This document shows positions 43,985 to 56,300 of a stretch of 64,000 bases of DNA, piece after piece (positions within the stretch are counted from its first letter, which is position 1; each line of letters opens with the position of its first letter). The notes beneath the pieces were generated by a model. That model was not told the origin of the DNA. It did not search any database and worked only from the letters and a program-made list of their open reading frames with translations. The stretch spans positions 8,743,000 to 8,806,999 of the forward strand of contig NC_051098.1 in the NCBI RefSeq assembly GCF_901709675.1. The letters run 5' to 3'. Position numbers and translations under genes: made by a program. Origin of the DNA: Syngnathus acus (lineage: Eukaryota; Chordata; Actinopteri; Syngnathiformes; Syngnathidae).

Positions 43985-46900
43985 GCTCTGATACTGAATT
44001 CACAAGCAATGCGTGACTTTTTCTGTTTTCTCAGGTATTTCATCCTCAGACTTTTTTGATAGATTTCGTTATCAAACGAATTGCGTGAAGCATGTCAAGA
44101 AAGCAATGAAGTGCAGTGTGAAGTCAATGAGCTGCACGGATGGATGAGGGGTGAAAGAGAGAATTGAGAAGACATTATGGGTAATTCAGAAGGAATATAT
44201 AACCAGGGTTAGATGGGTGGAAGACGGATGAAGCTGGATGCCGAGTTGAAGGATAACGTTTCATGAGACATTCATTAAGATGAAGCGTTGTTTTCACAGT
44301 CAAAGCAACATGCTTCATGCAATCGAATCTAAGACGTGTATTAAATATTCCATTTGCAGTTGCACGAGAAATCTATAGAAACCAAATTGTTCTGGCCCAC
44401 ACAATCTATTTTTTGCATTAAAATCTAAAACATCAGCAGTAGTACCCTAAATGGCAGCACTCCAACTCAGGTAGATCAGATGAAGTGTCAAAGACTTTAC
44501 AAAGATCCATTTGCGTCCCTTAACGTTAGATCAAATTCAGTGGAAAAGACATCACGATGCTGCGTCTTAATTTGGCTTCAAAGTGACTTCCTAAGTTGCA
44601 TCAAAATGGACCAACTATTTTAAGCGTATTGATGTGGAAATTTGCAGCTATCTTGGTAAATAAATGGGCCTCAATGTCGGCCTACCATATTTATATATTT
44701 AAATAAAGAATAAAAAAATAAATATATATATATACATAGTCACCACCTAATTTACCTAGCAACAATCAAAATAAGGAGAATTTTTTTTTTCTACTCCACC
44801 TGAACACTGGGTCAACTCAAGATTCAGCTTAGTCTCTAAAAGCCCATGGCTATCACCTCCAATACTAATCCCACCTCTTAATAGCTCATGAGCTCATATC
44901 ACTTTCTGGGGTCATTTGTCAATTCTGTCGAGAGTGCAAGCCGAATGAAAAAGATTACAGCTGCTGTGTGTGTTAATGTGCTCTGGTTTGCCTAACAAGG
45001 CATCTAAATGTAAGAAAAATGTAAAATGTAAATTTCTGAGTTGAAAAGGAGGTTAGAAGCTTGAAGCTACCGAAAGTGGCCAATGAGCATCTGAGACCAT
45101 GCAGGCTGCTGTATAACTTAATGAGACCTGCCAGAATAACAGACTGCTTAAGAGGCATCCTAATGAGAATGCTGTGCTATTTTTGTGTGTTTGCGTGCGT
45201 CAGTGTTTGTTTTTTTGAGTGTTTTTTTTAAATGCATAAGAGAAGATTTTGAGTTTGAGATGTTTTCATATTGTTTCAAACACATGATTTTATGGGTTGA
45301 CTTAATCATACACAGGTAGTGTGTGTAACACAAAAATCTTTTTTAAAATGAATTCTCACAATTGTTGAAGTCAACCGCCAAATTTAAATTAGTACAGTTT
45401 GGCTCATCTCCATCAGTGTTCCAGTTGTGTTTCTGTGGCAGGAGGATGTCATGGCAGTAATCAGCTTCTCACGTGAAAGACTAATAAAGGTTCCTGATTT
45501 AGTAGGTGAAATGGAGTGCGGGCAGGGTTTACAGGAGGAGACAAAAAGATTTGGGAGGTTACATAACAACTCTCACTGTCTTGACTAAATTTCCTCAATT
45601 TACTGAATTAACCAATTGCTAAAATTTAACACAAGTTTTAGAATTATTAATGATTTATACAGCATAAATTGTATTTGACAAATGTATTGCCAAAAACAAG
45701 AATAGAAAAGAATTGTTTTAATACAGACTCTTTCAATTACAATGAGATCTTGATGTTCTAGTATTTTGAAGGAAAAGAAAATTATTATTTTTAGGATTAT
45801 ATTTATTTATATATTTATTTTTAAGATCCAAATTAGGGGAAAAGTTAATTTTTCTTAGAAATGAATTTCTCATAATAGGCAAAACATACATTAATTAACA
45901 TTATTATTAATCATGGGTCCCATTAAAGTACTTATTATTAATCATAAGCCCCATGTAATATTATATTTCACATTACAAATTCAGTATGTTCGAATTAGAC
46001 CTGGAAAAAATGAATAAAAAAATCATAATACAGAAATGTTATTCAATCTTTCAGAAAACTGGTCAGAGAGAAATGTGCATTTTCACTGTGCGAATTTTAT
46101 TCATGGTAAATTCTGTTAAAGAAAAAGAAATACTGCTTTTATGAACAGTGATCAGAAAAAAAAAGTGGAAACCCATTACACAGTCAAACTCCCATTATGA
46201 AGCCACAGTGGCGTGATAGACTGACAATTATCCTGCACATTTATGGATGATACCAAGAAGAAGAGAAATAGGAAGATGATTCGTTATTCATGATTTGCAG
46301 CTGGATCGTGGTGCCATTATTAATTTGCTGTCATCTCGCCATTTTCTCCACCTATTCTATTTTTGGCTTATTGAAAAGCTTAGATGTATTTCTGCACTGA
46401 CTCATCTCAGTGGTGCTGACAACGGGGACAAGAGGGTAGATAAAGAAAAAATGTCGATGGAAACCATCACGACAGCAGAATTTCTAAATTTGAAATCAAG
46501 TGCTTTTACAGAAGTAGGTTGTTGAATATTGCTGACGTAGGGAAAACAAGGCTTTGGCAATAGGAGGAACGACAACCTAAGAAAAGAAGACTTACAAAGG
46601 TTAATCAGGCAAATGAAAAGTAATTAGAAATGAAAGGATCTTCAATCATTTTGTAAAATGCTATTAGTAAAGGACTCTTTTTCACTTGGGTCAAGGGGAG
46701 CACTTCACTAGTGTTTGTAAAAAGTAATCCTGAATTATTTAAACAGCACCTCATATGCAAAAGAGCCCCCATACTTCACTAAATCCGCGTATTGTTTTTG
46801 GAAATGCTTCAAACATCTCATAATTATTAGAATAAGTGTGCATGTGAAAATCTGTGTCTTGTGGTCCTCATGGATGAAAGAAAGAAGGTCTCCCATGACG

Positions 46901-47790
46901 GTTCAAGTCAAGCAGAAAATGTTTGCGTTAGTTTACAACTTGCGTGTAATGTATCATAGCTCATGTAACTCTTGCGTGGAAAAAAAGCCTTTTATTTTTG
47001 TTGAATTATTCATCTGCTGCTATGTAGCTGACACTCTGGGGTGGAGGTGGGGGGGCTGGCCAGTATAATGGGAATTCTCGTACAGTATGTACAGTAGTTG
47101 TTTTTCCAGGGGAAAACGAGTGAATGAGGAATTCTTTACATAACAAGTAAATATAATGCATTTAAATTAATTCAATTAATTTAGAAGAAATGATAGTTTA
47201 CGTGCTGTTTTAGCATGTGATTGTGAATGCACATGAGTATGTTTAAAGGTTTTGGTACAGCAGGCACAAAGGTAACCTTGACCTTTGAACTCCATTTACA
47301 TTCTGGAGCTTTCCCCACATAGTTGCAGTTATGAGAAAGTTGTTCCTGCACCGATAATGATGCGTTGCGTGCATTCACTGAATAGCTGAACATGCACAAG
47401 AATTGAATTCACTTAGTATTCAAAGAGAAAAGATGAGATCAGAATATGTTTAATCCCTCTGACATTTTACGTGATTCACAGCTAACGTGCTATCCTGCGT
47501 GACTTCATCCTGATAAATAACTGTGCTGTTGTATAATTTTACAGCCTGGGAAAGGAAGAAGAGTTGGCCCAAAGTGCTGTTTGTCTCCATGGTAATGAAT
47601 TCTGCTAATGGAAATCAGTGCAGATGTGTGAAAAAGAATGATAACAAGATGGCACGCTCAGTTGAACATGCTATTCAAAGGTGCTTAAATCATGAGAGAA
47701 GAGATCAGGTGACACATCACAATAACAGTACGGCAGCGGAAAGCGCACGTCATTAGTGGAGATTTGTTAATTAGCAGTAATGCCACACAT
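43985..47790 (+). other. Gene-free interval
   Basis: A/T-rich DNA without a credible frame, RNA gene or clear repeat on either strand. Confidence 0.6.
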
Positions 47791-47794
47791 GACC

Positions 47795-47915
47795 TTGAAA
47801 AAGTAGCTTGGTTACTTTACAGATTATTTACTTGAACAACTATTGTAGTTACTTTACTGAAATTATATTGCAAGTTACTCTATTAGTTACTTTTAGCAGC
47901 TAGCACTACTTCACA
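47795..47915 (+). repeat. AGTTACTTT-type interspersed repeat
   Basis: Repeated GTTACTTTAC / AAGTTACT units, typical of a low-complexity fish repeat built from AGTTACTTT. It is diverged. Confidence 0.45.
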
Positions 47916-49784
47916 TAAAAAATGACAAAGGTTAATGTTTTTCTTTAAATTAAAACACAGACAACATTTTTGACTTATAATTACATTTATTTAAAAAAAA
48001 AAAAAAAGAGTCTTTTTCGAGATTTCACTTGGCCCACCGCATCCCATCTACTAACGGCTTACTACAGAGATTCAAAAACTCCACATGACCTTATTGGAGC
48101 AAACCAAACGAACACCAAAGCACCCCTGACAGCCGCTAAAGGTCTTGAGAAGGGTGCAGCAGCTCGTGTATGTGTGTCTGAAAGCATAAGAGCTGTGTAT
48201 TGTACTTATTTGTGTGTGTGAAGAATCAGTTGAGGTGGTGTGAAAGAAGGCGCAAGACAACCGGGGGCTAATGGCTTCCCCACAGGGCTTTCACTTACTC
48301 CAACTCACAGGAAAAAGTGGAAAGTCACAGGGGACCAGCAAAACCTAAGCCTTCTAAATCATTGATGTTTGCGCTGCGTTGGAGACATCTATATTTTTTA
48401 AAAAGTGATGAGGATGAGTGTAGAACAGATTTTGAAATTTTCTTGAGGTCGCAATTATTAGATTATTAGGGGCTTTTTAAATACTGCTGCAAGTTGTGTT
48501 GATGATCTTCAAATGACTCATTTTGTTTTAGTATCTGCGACCCACTTTTGACTCTAAACACGCCAATTGAGCACAACAGCTCGGTGAACACGTTTACTCA
48601 GGTAGGAACATTTCAAATTTTACGTAACCAACATTTTTCTAAAATATTAGTTAACAAACATGCTTTCAAATCTTAAAACTTAGATAACCAAAAATGTAAG
48701 CAATAATATGACATTCCTTGAAACATTACATTCTCAGGCTCGGTCAAGGGTGCTAAATATCAACCTTGAAAATAAAAGGCTTGACCTCAAACTAAAAAGT
48801 TTATTTCTTACCCACAAGGTACTGACATATTTGATTACTGTGACGCTTCTGCTATAACTGTACTCTGTTGACCTGCTTTTTCAGACATAAAAAAAAAATG
48901 CTGCACATTGTGTTTCATTACAAAGTATGGAAAGACAACTGCATTCTGTATTCCAGTGTTGGATACCCATCCTTGTGAGTCCACAGACGTTCACACTGGT
49001 TAACTTTGATATGCAAAGCTGTTCTTGGGCTGCTTACTACAACTCCCCGTGGAGACTGCATGCTACAAATTCAAAGCCAGCATGCACTTTGCTCACAGCT
49101 TAACTTACTGATACAAATCTGAAATCCCAAGGTTGACCACTTGGGAAAACTCTTTTAAACATGCCGCACCCAAATTGGAAAGATGCAAATTTGTCACTCT
49201 GAATTCAAGGTTTTAAGGGACAGGGAAAAATACTCTTGATAAATGTTCACATTCAAAGAAGAGTTTGAAACTTAAGGCCATACTGTCGGATGCCACTTTT
49301 TTTTTTCTGAAACATCGTACTGTTGCTATATATTACAACTCATATTAAAAGTGGTAAATCTGCATTATTTGAATTATGAAAACACAATTTGTATATAAGT
49401 CAATGTAAACCTGGATTTTTTTGCTTTGTAATTTGCCATATTTTTGGAAGTGGACTCAAGCCCCGATCCCATGCTGTTCAAGAGTACTGCATATATGAAA
49501 CTATACATTCTTTATGGCTCGAGGCTTTCGAGCACTCAAAGGTCATACGACTACATGTTGCTTTCCATTTAATATCCATCAAGGCCTGGTAAAAGATTGA
49601 TGAGTACACTCAAATGTTGAGTTTAAAACCACCCAAAGAGTTATAAAAAGGGATAATCGTTATTACTGTATGAAGAATTCCTAAGGGAAAGACTTTGATA
49701 CAACTACATGAATGTTCTTGGCACTTGATAACAGATTTACTGGGGAATCAGTGAAATCTCCGAGCTGCATACAGAATATCTAAA

Positions 49785-49930
49785 TCATCCATCCATATTG
49801 CTTAATCGTCACTCTGGTCTGGGGTGTGGAGGAGCCTACCCCAATTGACTTTGTGTAAGAGGTGGTATACACCCCAAACACAATGCCAGACAATCACTGG
49901 GCCCTTATAGACAAACAACCATTCCATTAT
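49785..49930 (+). repeat. Fish interspersed repeat fragment
   Basis: CATCCATCCATATTGCTTAATCG, GTGGAGGAGCCTACCCCAATTGACTTTG and TAGACAAACAACCATTCC occur in the order seen in the abundant CCATCCATCC...GACAAACAACCATTC repeat of teleosts. Confidence 0.65.
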
Positions 49931-50357
49931 GATCAGCTCTGTATCACGCTCTATTATGCTATTACCCATTCTTGCCACTTCATTCAGCCACTCACTAGTC
50001 TGTACAATGACACATCTTCTTGAAAAGGCAGCGTGTGAGCCAATTTCTTTTTAATTAGTGCTATCAGCTCAGGAAGTGCCAGACATCTCTCACACGTGTG
50101 TGTTTGTGTGTGTGTGTCTAATCTAAAATAGTACATTTGCTTACATTATTTAGAAAAACAGAATTAACTCATTGTTTGCGCTTACATTACCACCACCATG
50201 AATGTGAGGGTTTGATCATACACTACAGCATTGACATTTGACGTGTTTTTTTAAAAATATTGTCATCACTAAATTTAAACAAACGCAAGTGTGACTTTGA
50301 AATAGAACAAAAAAACAGAAAAAAATAGTAGGAAAAATGTTAAATGTATCCTACTGT

Positions 50358-50379
50358 ATTATTATTATTATTATTATTA

Positions 50380-50424
<45 letters not shown>
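50358..50424 (+). repeat. (TTA)n microsatellite
   Basis: About 22 ATT units with one G interruption, 150 bases upstream of dmac2. Confidence 0.95.
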
Positions 50425-50425
<1 letters not shown>

Positions 50426-50570
50426 AAAATAAAATTGAAATCAATTACTGGTGACTGCCAAACGCGAAAAAGAGCTAAGCCTGTAGCGACACCCTGTGGG
50501 GAAAACATATCTTACCTCATTGGCAGAGTATACATTTTTGACCCTCGTGCGTTTCTGTAGAAACACAATC

Positions 50571-52641
50571 ATGTCTGCTCCCTTAGTGGTAAGTTACCCT
50601 TGACGTTTGGGCTTATTACTCGAGTCCAAAATACGCAGCACACGTTTATTTCCAACGAAATATTTGGCACCTTTAGTCATTACTATTTTAATCTTTTTGC
50701 TGTGTTTTCCACATTCGTGTAGGGGGTTGTCCTGTTAGCTAACGTCCGTAAACATAGCCTCTGCTACAAATACGGTTCTTGTGCATTGCCATGTCGTTAA
50801 TTGTGGTGGTATTAGTAACTATATTTACCACTGTTCACTAGTCTCTACTCGGGTGCTGTCTACGGTCATCTCGGCTCCTAGTTGCTAGGCGACTATGGAG
50901 CTCCAGCCCTGTGAGCTCGCCTCCCCTGCACACGAGGCTGCTCCTCTACCTCACCAAGCGCTTCTATGACGTTGAGATGCTTCTAAGATTGAAGTCTCTG
51001 ATGGAGAGGAGAGGGCTAAGGACGGAGAATGCGTAAGCAAATGTTCATAAAACAGTAGGCAACTTTTTAACCTTCACTAGGGAACCTGATTTGACCATCT
51101 CTATAGTTTTGTATTTACATATGCAACTGTTCAGTGTTTCAGGACTTAATGCTCAACTTGCTTTGCTCTAACAAGGATCTGAGTGGCGAAATTCTCCATA
51201 AATCTGTCAAGATAAATTTTGTTTAAAAACAAAAATCTTCATCATGCTGTTCACAATTTGACACCACAAGACCCATAATGACACCTAGAAATCAATCAAC
51301 AATACTTTGCCAATGATAGGCTTTCAAAAGGAAGTTTGCAGAGCAACCTGGTCCATGGCCCTAGTGTCATAGTGTACTTTTGTTGCCACAAGGGAATTTT
51401 GAACATGATTTTTGGGGAACATCTGGCGAACGTTTTGGGAACATTTCTGACCTTGCATGAACCCTGATAAAATCTGACGTGAAGGTAGCATTTGCTGCCT
51501 TCGAAAACACTCCCAATTGTTCGGGATAGGGGCTTTGGATCTGCACATTGAAAACTTTTGAGAAGGTCAAATTAATTTCACTTGTTAAGGTTAATTGTGA
51601 GATTTTACTTAGAAATTGCAAATGTGGTATTTTCTGAATCATGAGTCTTTGTGTCTCTCTCAGTTACTACAGCTACACCCAGAGCCTTTATGGAGCTGAC
51701 ATTGCAGCAGCCTACTACACTTTGCGTTTAAAGGGTGGATTCCGGTACGTGCTATTTTCCTTTTCCGTGTATGGAAACGGGAAAATATAAAAGAAATTCT
51801 CCCTTATTGAGGACATGAAAGGATGGTTGCCTCATCCTTCGAATGACAAGCAGTGAGGTCATTCTGCGGGTGTCGCTGTCTTGTGTGCTATATTGTTGAT
51901 TTCTTAATTTAAGAAAGAAAACCCCATAATGTAAAGTAAACCTCCCAAGCCTTTTTACAAATCTGTCATGTGTCCTCAGGTTTGCTGGCCATTCAGAATG
52001 GTACCGGGCAGACCATAAGGGCAAGTTCAATTGGGATTTCTTGAATTACAAAGACACACCTCTCGAGGAAGTAGACATGAGTTATACAGTCATCAACTAC
52101 ATGGGACTATCCAATTTGGGTACTAGTCTTTCCCGTTTCAGTTTTGGGGATTTTTCAAATACTATAATATTTTCCATCATTATTGATTTACTTCATCAGT
52201 GTGTTTGGTGCTTTTTCTCTCTTAGAGGGACAACGGTCTTTGCAGACTTTGTCCGTACGAGGATGTCCAGAGGTGGATGACTGGTTCTTGGCTAGACTCC
52301 ACGTGTTCCAGGACTCTCTAAAGGAGCTGGACATCTCTCATTGTCCACGCATCACCACAGGCGGCCTGGTTGCCCTGAGGAATCTCAAGTAGTTCACACT
52401 CATGAGAGAGACATTCAACTAATTGACATAAATGTTAATTTTTGTTGTATGTTCCTTTTTTTCTGTGTAACTTTCTTATTGAAGGGGACTGCGGCGTCTG
52501 GACGTGTCGGCCCTTCCAGGGATTTCCACACCTGGCTTGGTGATCATCCTGCTAGAGGAGATGTTACCACAATGTGAGATCATCGCTTCTGGTTACGATT
52601 ACAATTTAAAGCAAGTTGAGGAAGAGTGCAGTCAGAGGTAG
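50571..52641 (+). CDS. dmac2: Distal membrane-arm assembly component 2 (ATP5SL)
   Basis: Five downstream exons are firm: about 50882-51032, 51664-51744, 51980-52119, 52226-52388 and 52485-52641. From the CGA at 50890 they give 227 residues. DMAC2 is a mitochondrial matrix-side protein needed to assemble the distal membrane arm of respiratory complex I. Family blocks are LTKRFYDVE near the N-terminus, W-R-D-x-x-G-x-F in exon 4, then leucine-rich repeats of the AMN1/F-box type (LSVRGCPEVDDW, LDISHCPRITTGGL, LDVSALPGISTPGL) and the ending LLEEMLPQCE. The Arg-rich, Ser-rich N-terminus (ARRLWSSS) looks like a mitochondrial presequence. Exon 1 is unsure: ATG 50571 (MSAPLV) with the strong donor at 50589 is out of frame with exon 2. 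A donor at 50593 with the acceptor at 50880-50881 restores the frame (MSAPLVVIARRLW). AATAAA at 52818-52823 is the likely poly(A) signal. Confidence 0.88.
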
Positions 52642-52817
52642 AAAAAAAATAAAATCGCTTTGGTAATTAGACACATCCAGGAAAAATAAAGAAAAATCAC
52701 AAGTACTTTGTTGGTTTCAGTATGCGTTAGATTATTCAGGCTGGATTAGATTATTCAATTATGTCTTTGTATGAAAATCAAGGTATTGTTGGTAAACTGT
52801 GTATATAGTATGTTTTT

Positions 52818-52823
52818 AATAAA
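52818..52823 (+). terminator. Putative dmac2 poly(A) signal
   Basis: Canonical AATAAA 177 bases after the dmac2 stop codon. Earlier A-rich AATAAA matches at about 52649 and 52684 are alternatives. Confidence 0.45.
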
Positions 52824-53000
52824 GGTTGATCCAATTCGATTCAGTATATTATTTGTAAATGCATGTCGCTTACATTTTAATCTGAGTCCTTACGAGGCTC
52901 GCGTCATGGAGACAAATTGGATGTTCAGTTGCATTTATGTATATCAACTGTGACTGGGCTCCACAGGAGTTGTGCCCCAGGGCAATATATATATATTACT

Positions 53001-53020
53001 GGGGGGGGGGGGGGAAATAC

Positions 53021-53083
<63 letters not shown>

Positions 53084-53144
53084 ATTTATATATTATGTAT
53101 TTATATATTATATATTTATATATTACTTATATATATATATATTA
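53001..53144 (+). repeat. G14 run and long (TA)n tract
   Basis: Fourteen Gs, then about 55 bases of pure TA followed by TA-rich TATTTA units. It lies in the ~0.7-kb gap between dmac2 and sirt2. Frames across it are artefacts. Confidence 0.95.
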
Positions 53145-53369
53145 TGCGCATTTTAAGGCTGAAGAAACACACTGCTCAGGTAGGAACCAATGAAGCCTGT
53201 CAACATAATGAACACGGATGATGTATTTTGACGGACAACAACATAGGCGAACTAGCCAATGGCTAAGTACCCTAGTTGAAACCTGTCACGACGGTGTAAA
53301 ACCAGTTTCAGGGTTAAAAGCGGTCCTTATTTAAACCCTTTTGTTTGAAAGGGTTCCAGAGGCGAATAA

Positions 53370-56300
53370 ATGTCCGAGGCACCAGGTGAGACATCTGTGA
53401 TTTGACATCTGTGATGAACAGTGGCTCATAATATATACTAGGCGTGGTTTCGTTTCTCTCGCTAACCTTGGCGTTATACTTGGAAAATTCCAAAAAGATC
53501 CATTTGAATTTATGTTTGTTTTGCATTTTTAGAACTTCCTAACACCAAAGAAGGGGAGGAAACCACATCCGAACCAGAGGTAAATAATGATGAATACGTG
53601 AAAAATACAGTCTATGCTTGTGACAGCTGGCTGTCATTAGCTGACACGGCTAATCGGCTGCACTAATTTTTATGAAAGCAAGAAACGTTTTCATTTTATG
53701 GAAAAGATGGAGACTGAAACTTCAAATCATTCAGTACAATATCTACAACAGAAATTTTCCTGCTTAAACAACCATCAAGCTATCTGATCGGGTAGTTTCT
53801 CGTGTATGCCCTGTGGCACGACAAGAAATACCTCAAAAGTGTTTCTGGATAATTCGGTATGAACATGTTATTTTTGTCTGGTTTGAACGATTCAACTGGT
53901 AAAATATGTGTCTGATAGGAGCCATCTGACGACAGCAGTGAGGAGGAAGCGACTGGAGACTCTGAGAGTATGACATTATATTGTTTATTTACTTTTACTG
54001 TTTATTGTCTGCCTAGTGAAATCAGTCTACATTATTTAGTCATGAATAATTTACTGGAAACAATAATCCTTGTTTCCTTTTTCAGTAACATTTAGGGGTT
54101 TTGCCCCCAATTTATTATACTAATTGATACCTGAAGGAAAGCGAACTAGACCACAAACATGCTGGCTTGAAGGGTATGCATGCTAACCATCATTTATTGA
54201 TCTCTTGTCCTGCCAGTGGACTTCCTGCGGAACTTGTTCTCCCGCAATCTTGGCATCGGCTCCCCAGAAAAGTTTTTGGATGACTTGACTTTGGAAGGAG
54301 TGGCCAAATATATCCTGAGTGGCAAATGTCAGTCTCCCTTTATGTACTAGTGACCTTTATGAATATGTTTACTAAGAGATTCTCCTTACAGGTAAAAACA
54401 TCATCTGTATGGCTGGAGCTGGTATATCCACTTGTGAGTATTCCACAGAGGAAACATTTAGTAGAAGTAGACAAGCATTTGGTAATAATGTACTGGTGGC
54501 CACCATTTGACATCTGTACAACTCCAGCTGCTGGGATTCCCGATTTTCGCTCACCTGATACTGGGCTGTATGCAAACATGCAGAAATATAATCTGCCCTA
54601 CCCGGAAGCCATCTTTCAAATAGATTACTTTAAGGTCAGTATGTTATGGTAAAAATAATTAAATGACTACAACATAATATAAAAACATGAAGAATAACAT
54701 AATATGTACATTGTGACCCTATTTTCTGCTCACTCACTTGACTAGTATTTTATGTGTAGGGGCAATATGTTTTTGCTTTTCACTGACCCAGTTTCCTTGT
54801 TCTATCCAAGAAACATCCAGAGCCCTTCTTTGCATTGGCCAAGGAGCTTTATCCAGGACAGTTTAAGGTAGAGTGTAGGCCAAAATAAATACCACAATAT
54901 CTTCTAAATGATATCAGCAACGGAATGGATTTTGGTGGTGATTGCGCTCCTTTGTTTGATTTTTATTTCAGCCGACCGTGTGTCACTACTTCATGAAGCT
55001 GCTGAAGGACAAAGGCCTCCTGAAACGCTGCTACTCACAGGCAGGAAAATAAACTCACTTGGAGCCTTCACATAATAAATTGCGCTTGCCACCCAGTTAT
55101 TTGATCAACCTTGATGTGTTGGTGTTCATTTAGAATATCGACACCCTGGAGCGAGTGGCCGGGCTTGAGAGCGGGGATCTAATTGAAGCTCATGGTACCT
55201 TTTTCACGTCCCACTGCGTCAAATTCACCTGCCGCAAAGAGTACAACTTGGACTGGATGAAAGGTATCTTTCTACCATCTTTTGATTATTAATTTATCTG
55301 AGATGAACAAAAACGGGTGGATTTTGCGCTTTACTCATATTCCACAATATTACAAAATTAATTATATAATTGTAATTACAATATTAATCAGAATACCATG
55401 TTTATAGTAGTGGGGGCACCGACAACGTATTACTGTAAAGAAAATTTTCGGGTTGACTCCCACTTTCAAGGACATGTGACTTTTATTAATTGAGTTAGAC
55501 TCATATTTTTGGGACTAAAATCTCTTTCCTTTCTTTGTAGAAAAAATATTTTCTGATGATATTCCCAGATGTGAAAAATGCAACAGTCTGGTCAAACCAG
55601 GTCAGTTTTTTCTTCTTTGTCTTTTAATTTCTCCTCCTTTTATTCCTGTCTTACTCTTTTGTTCTTGCAATACTTGTGACAGATGTGTGAATTTCCATTT
55701 CACTTTTGTACTACTATACAAGGCAGTGATCTCGAAGTGTGGTATGCATACCACTGGTGGCACATCGTTGCAATTAGTTGAGAATATTGTTCATGAGTTC
55801 TGTAATTTACGATTGTCTCAGAGGTCACGAAGGTAACCAAGTATGATCTGTGAGTGAATGAAAGGATGACCAAGTGCTGAGCAATAAATACGTGGACTTA
55901 ACTAATATCAAACACCATCTCATTATTTATTTAATATTACAGTATAGAAGGAAAGCCACTGTGACATTATACAGTTTAAATTCCACTCATAGCTTCATCT
56001 TTTTATTTTTTATTATACGAAGATATCGTCTTCTTTGGAGAGAGCCTACCGGTGCGGTTCTTCACGTCAATGAAGATGGTGAGTTCATGTGGTAGCTGTT
56101 TAGAAATGAGGTCTTGCATAGTGTTTGCACTCGTTTCCTTTTTACACCTCCAGGACTTCCCACGTTGTGATCTTCTTATCATCATGGGGACATCTCTGCA
56201 AGTCCAGCCTTTTGCAAGTCTCATTAGCAGGTATTAAGATGTCATCCTCTTTAAACTCAGATTACACACAGCAACTTTGCTTTTTATGCTTTGATTTTCT

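Noticed and set aside
52917-53221. Frames with Tyr-Ile repeats
   Set aside because: They are translations of the (TA)n microsatellite.
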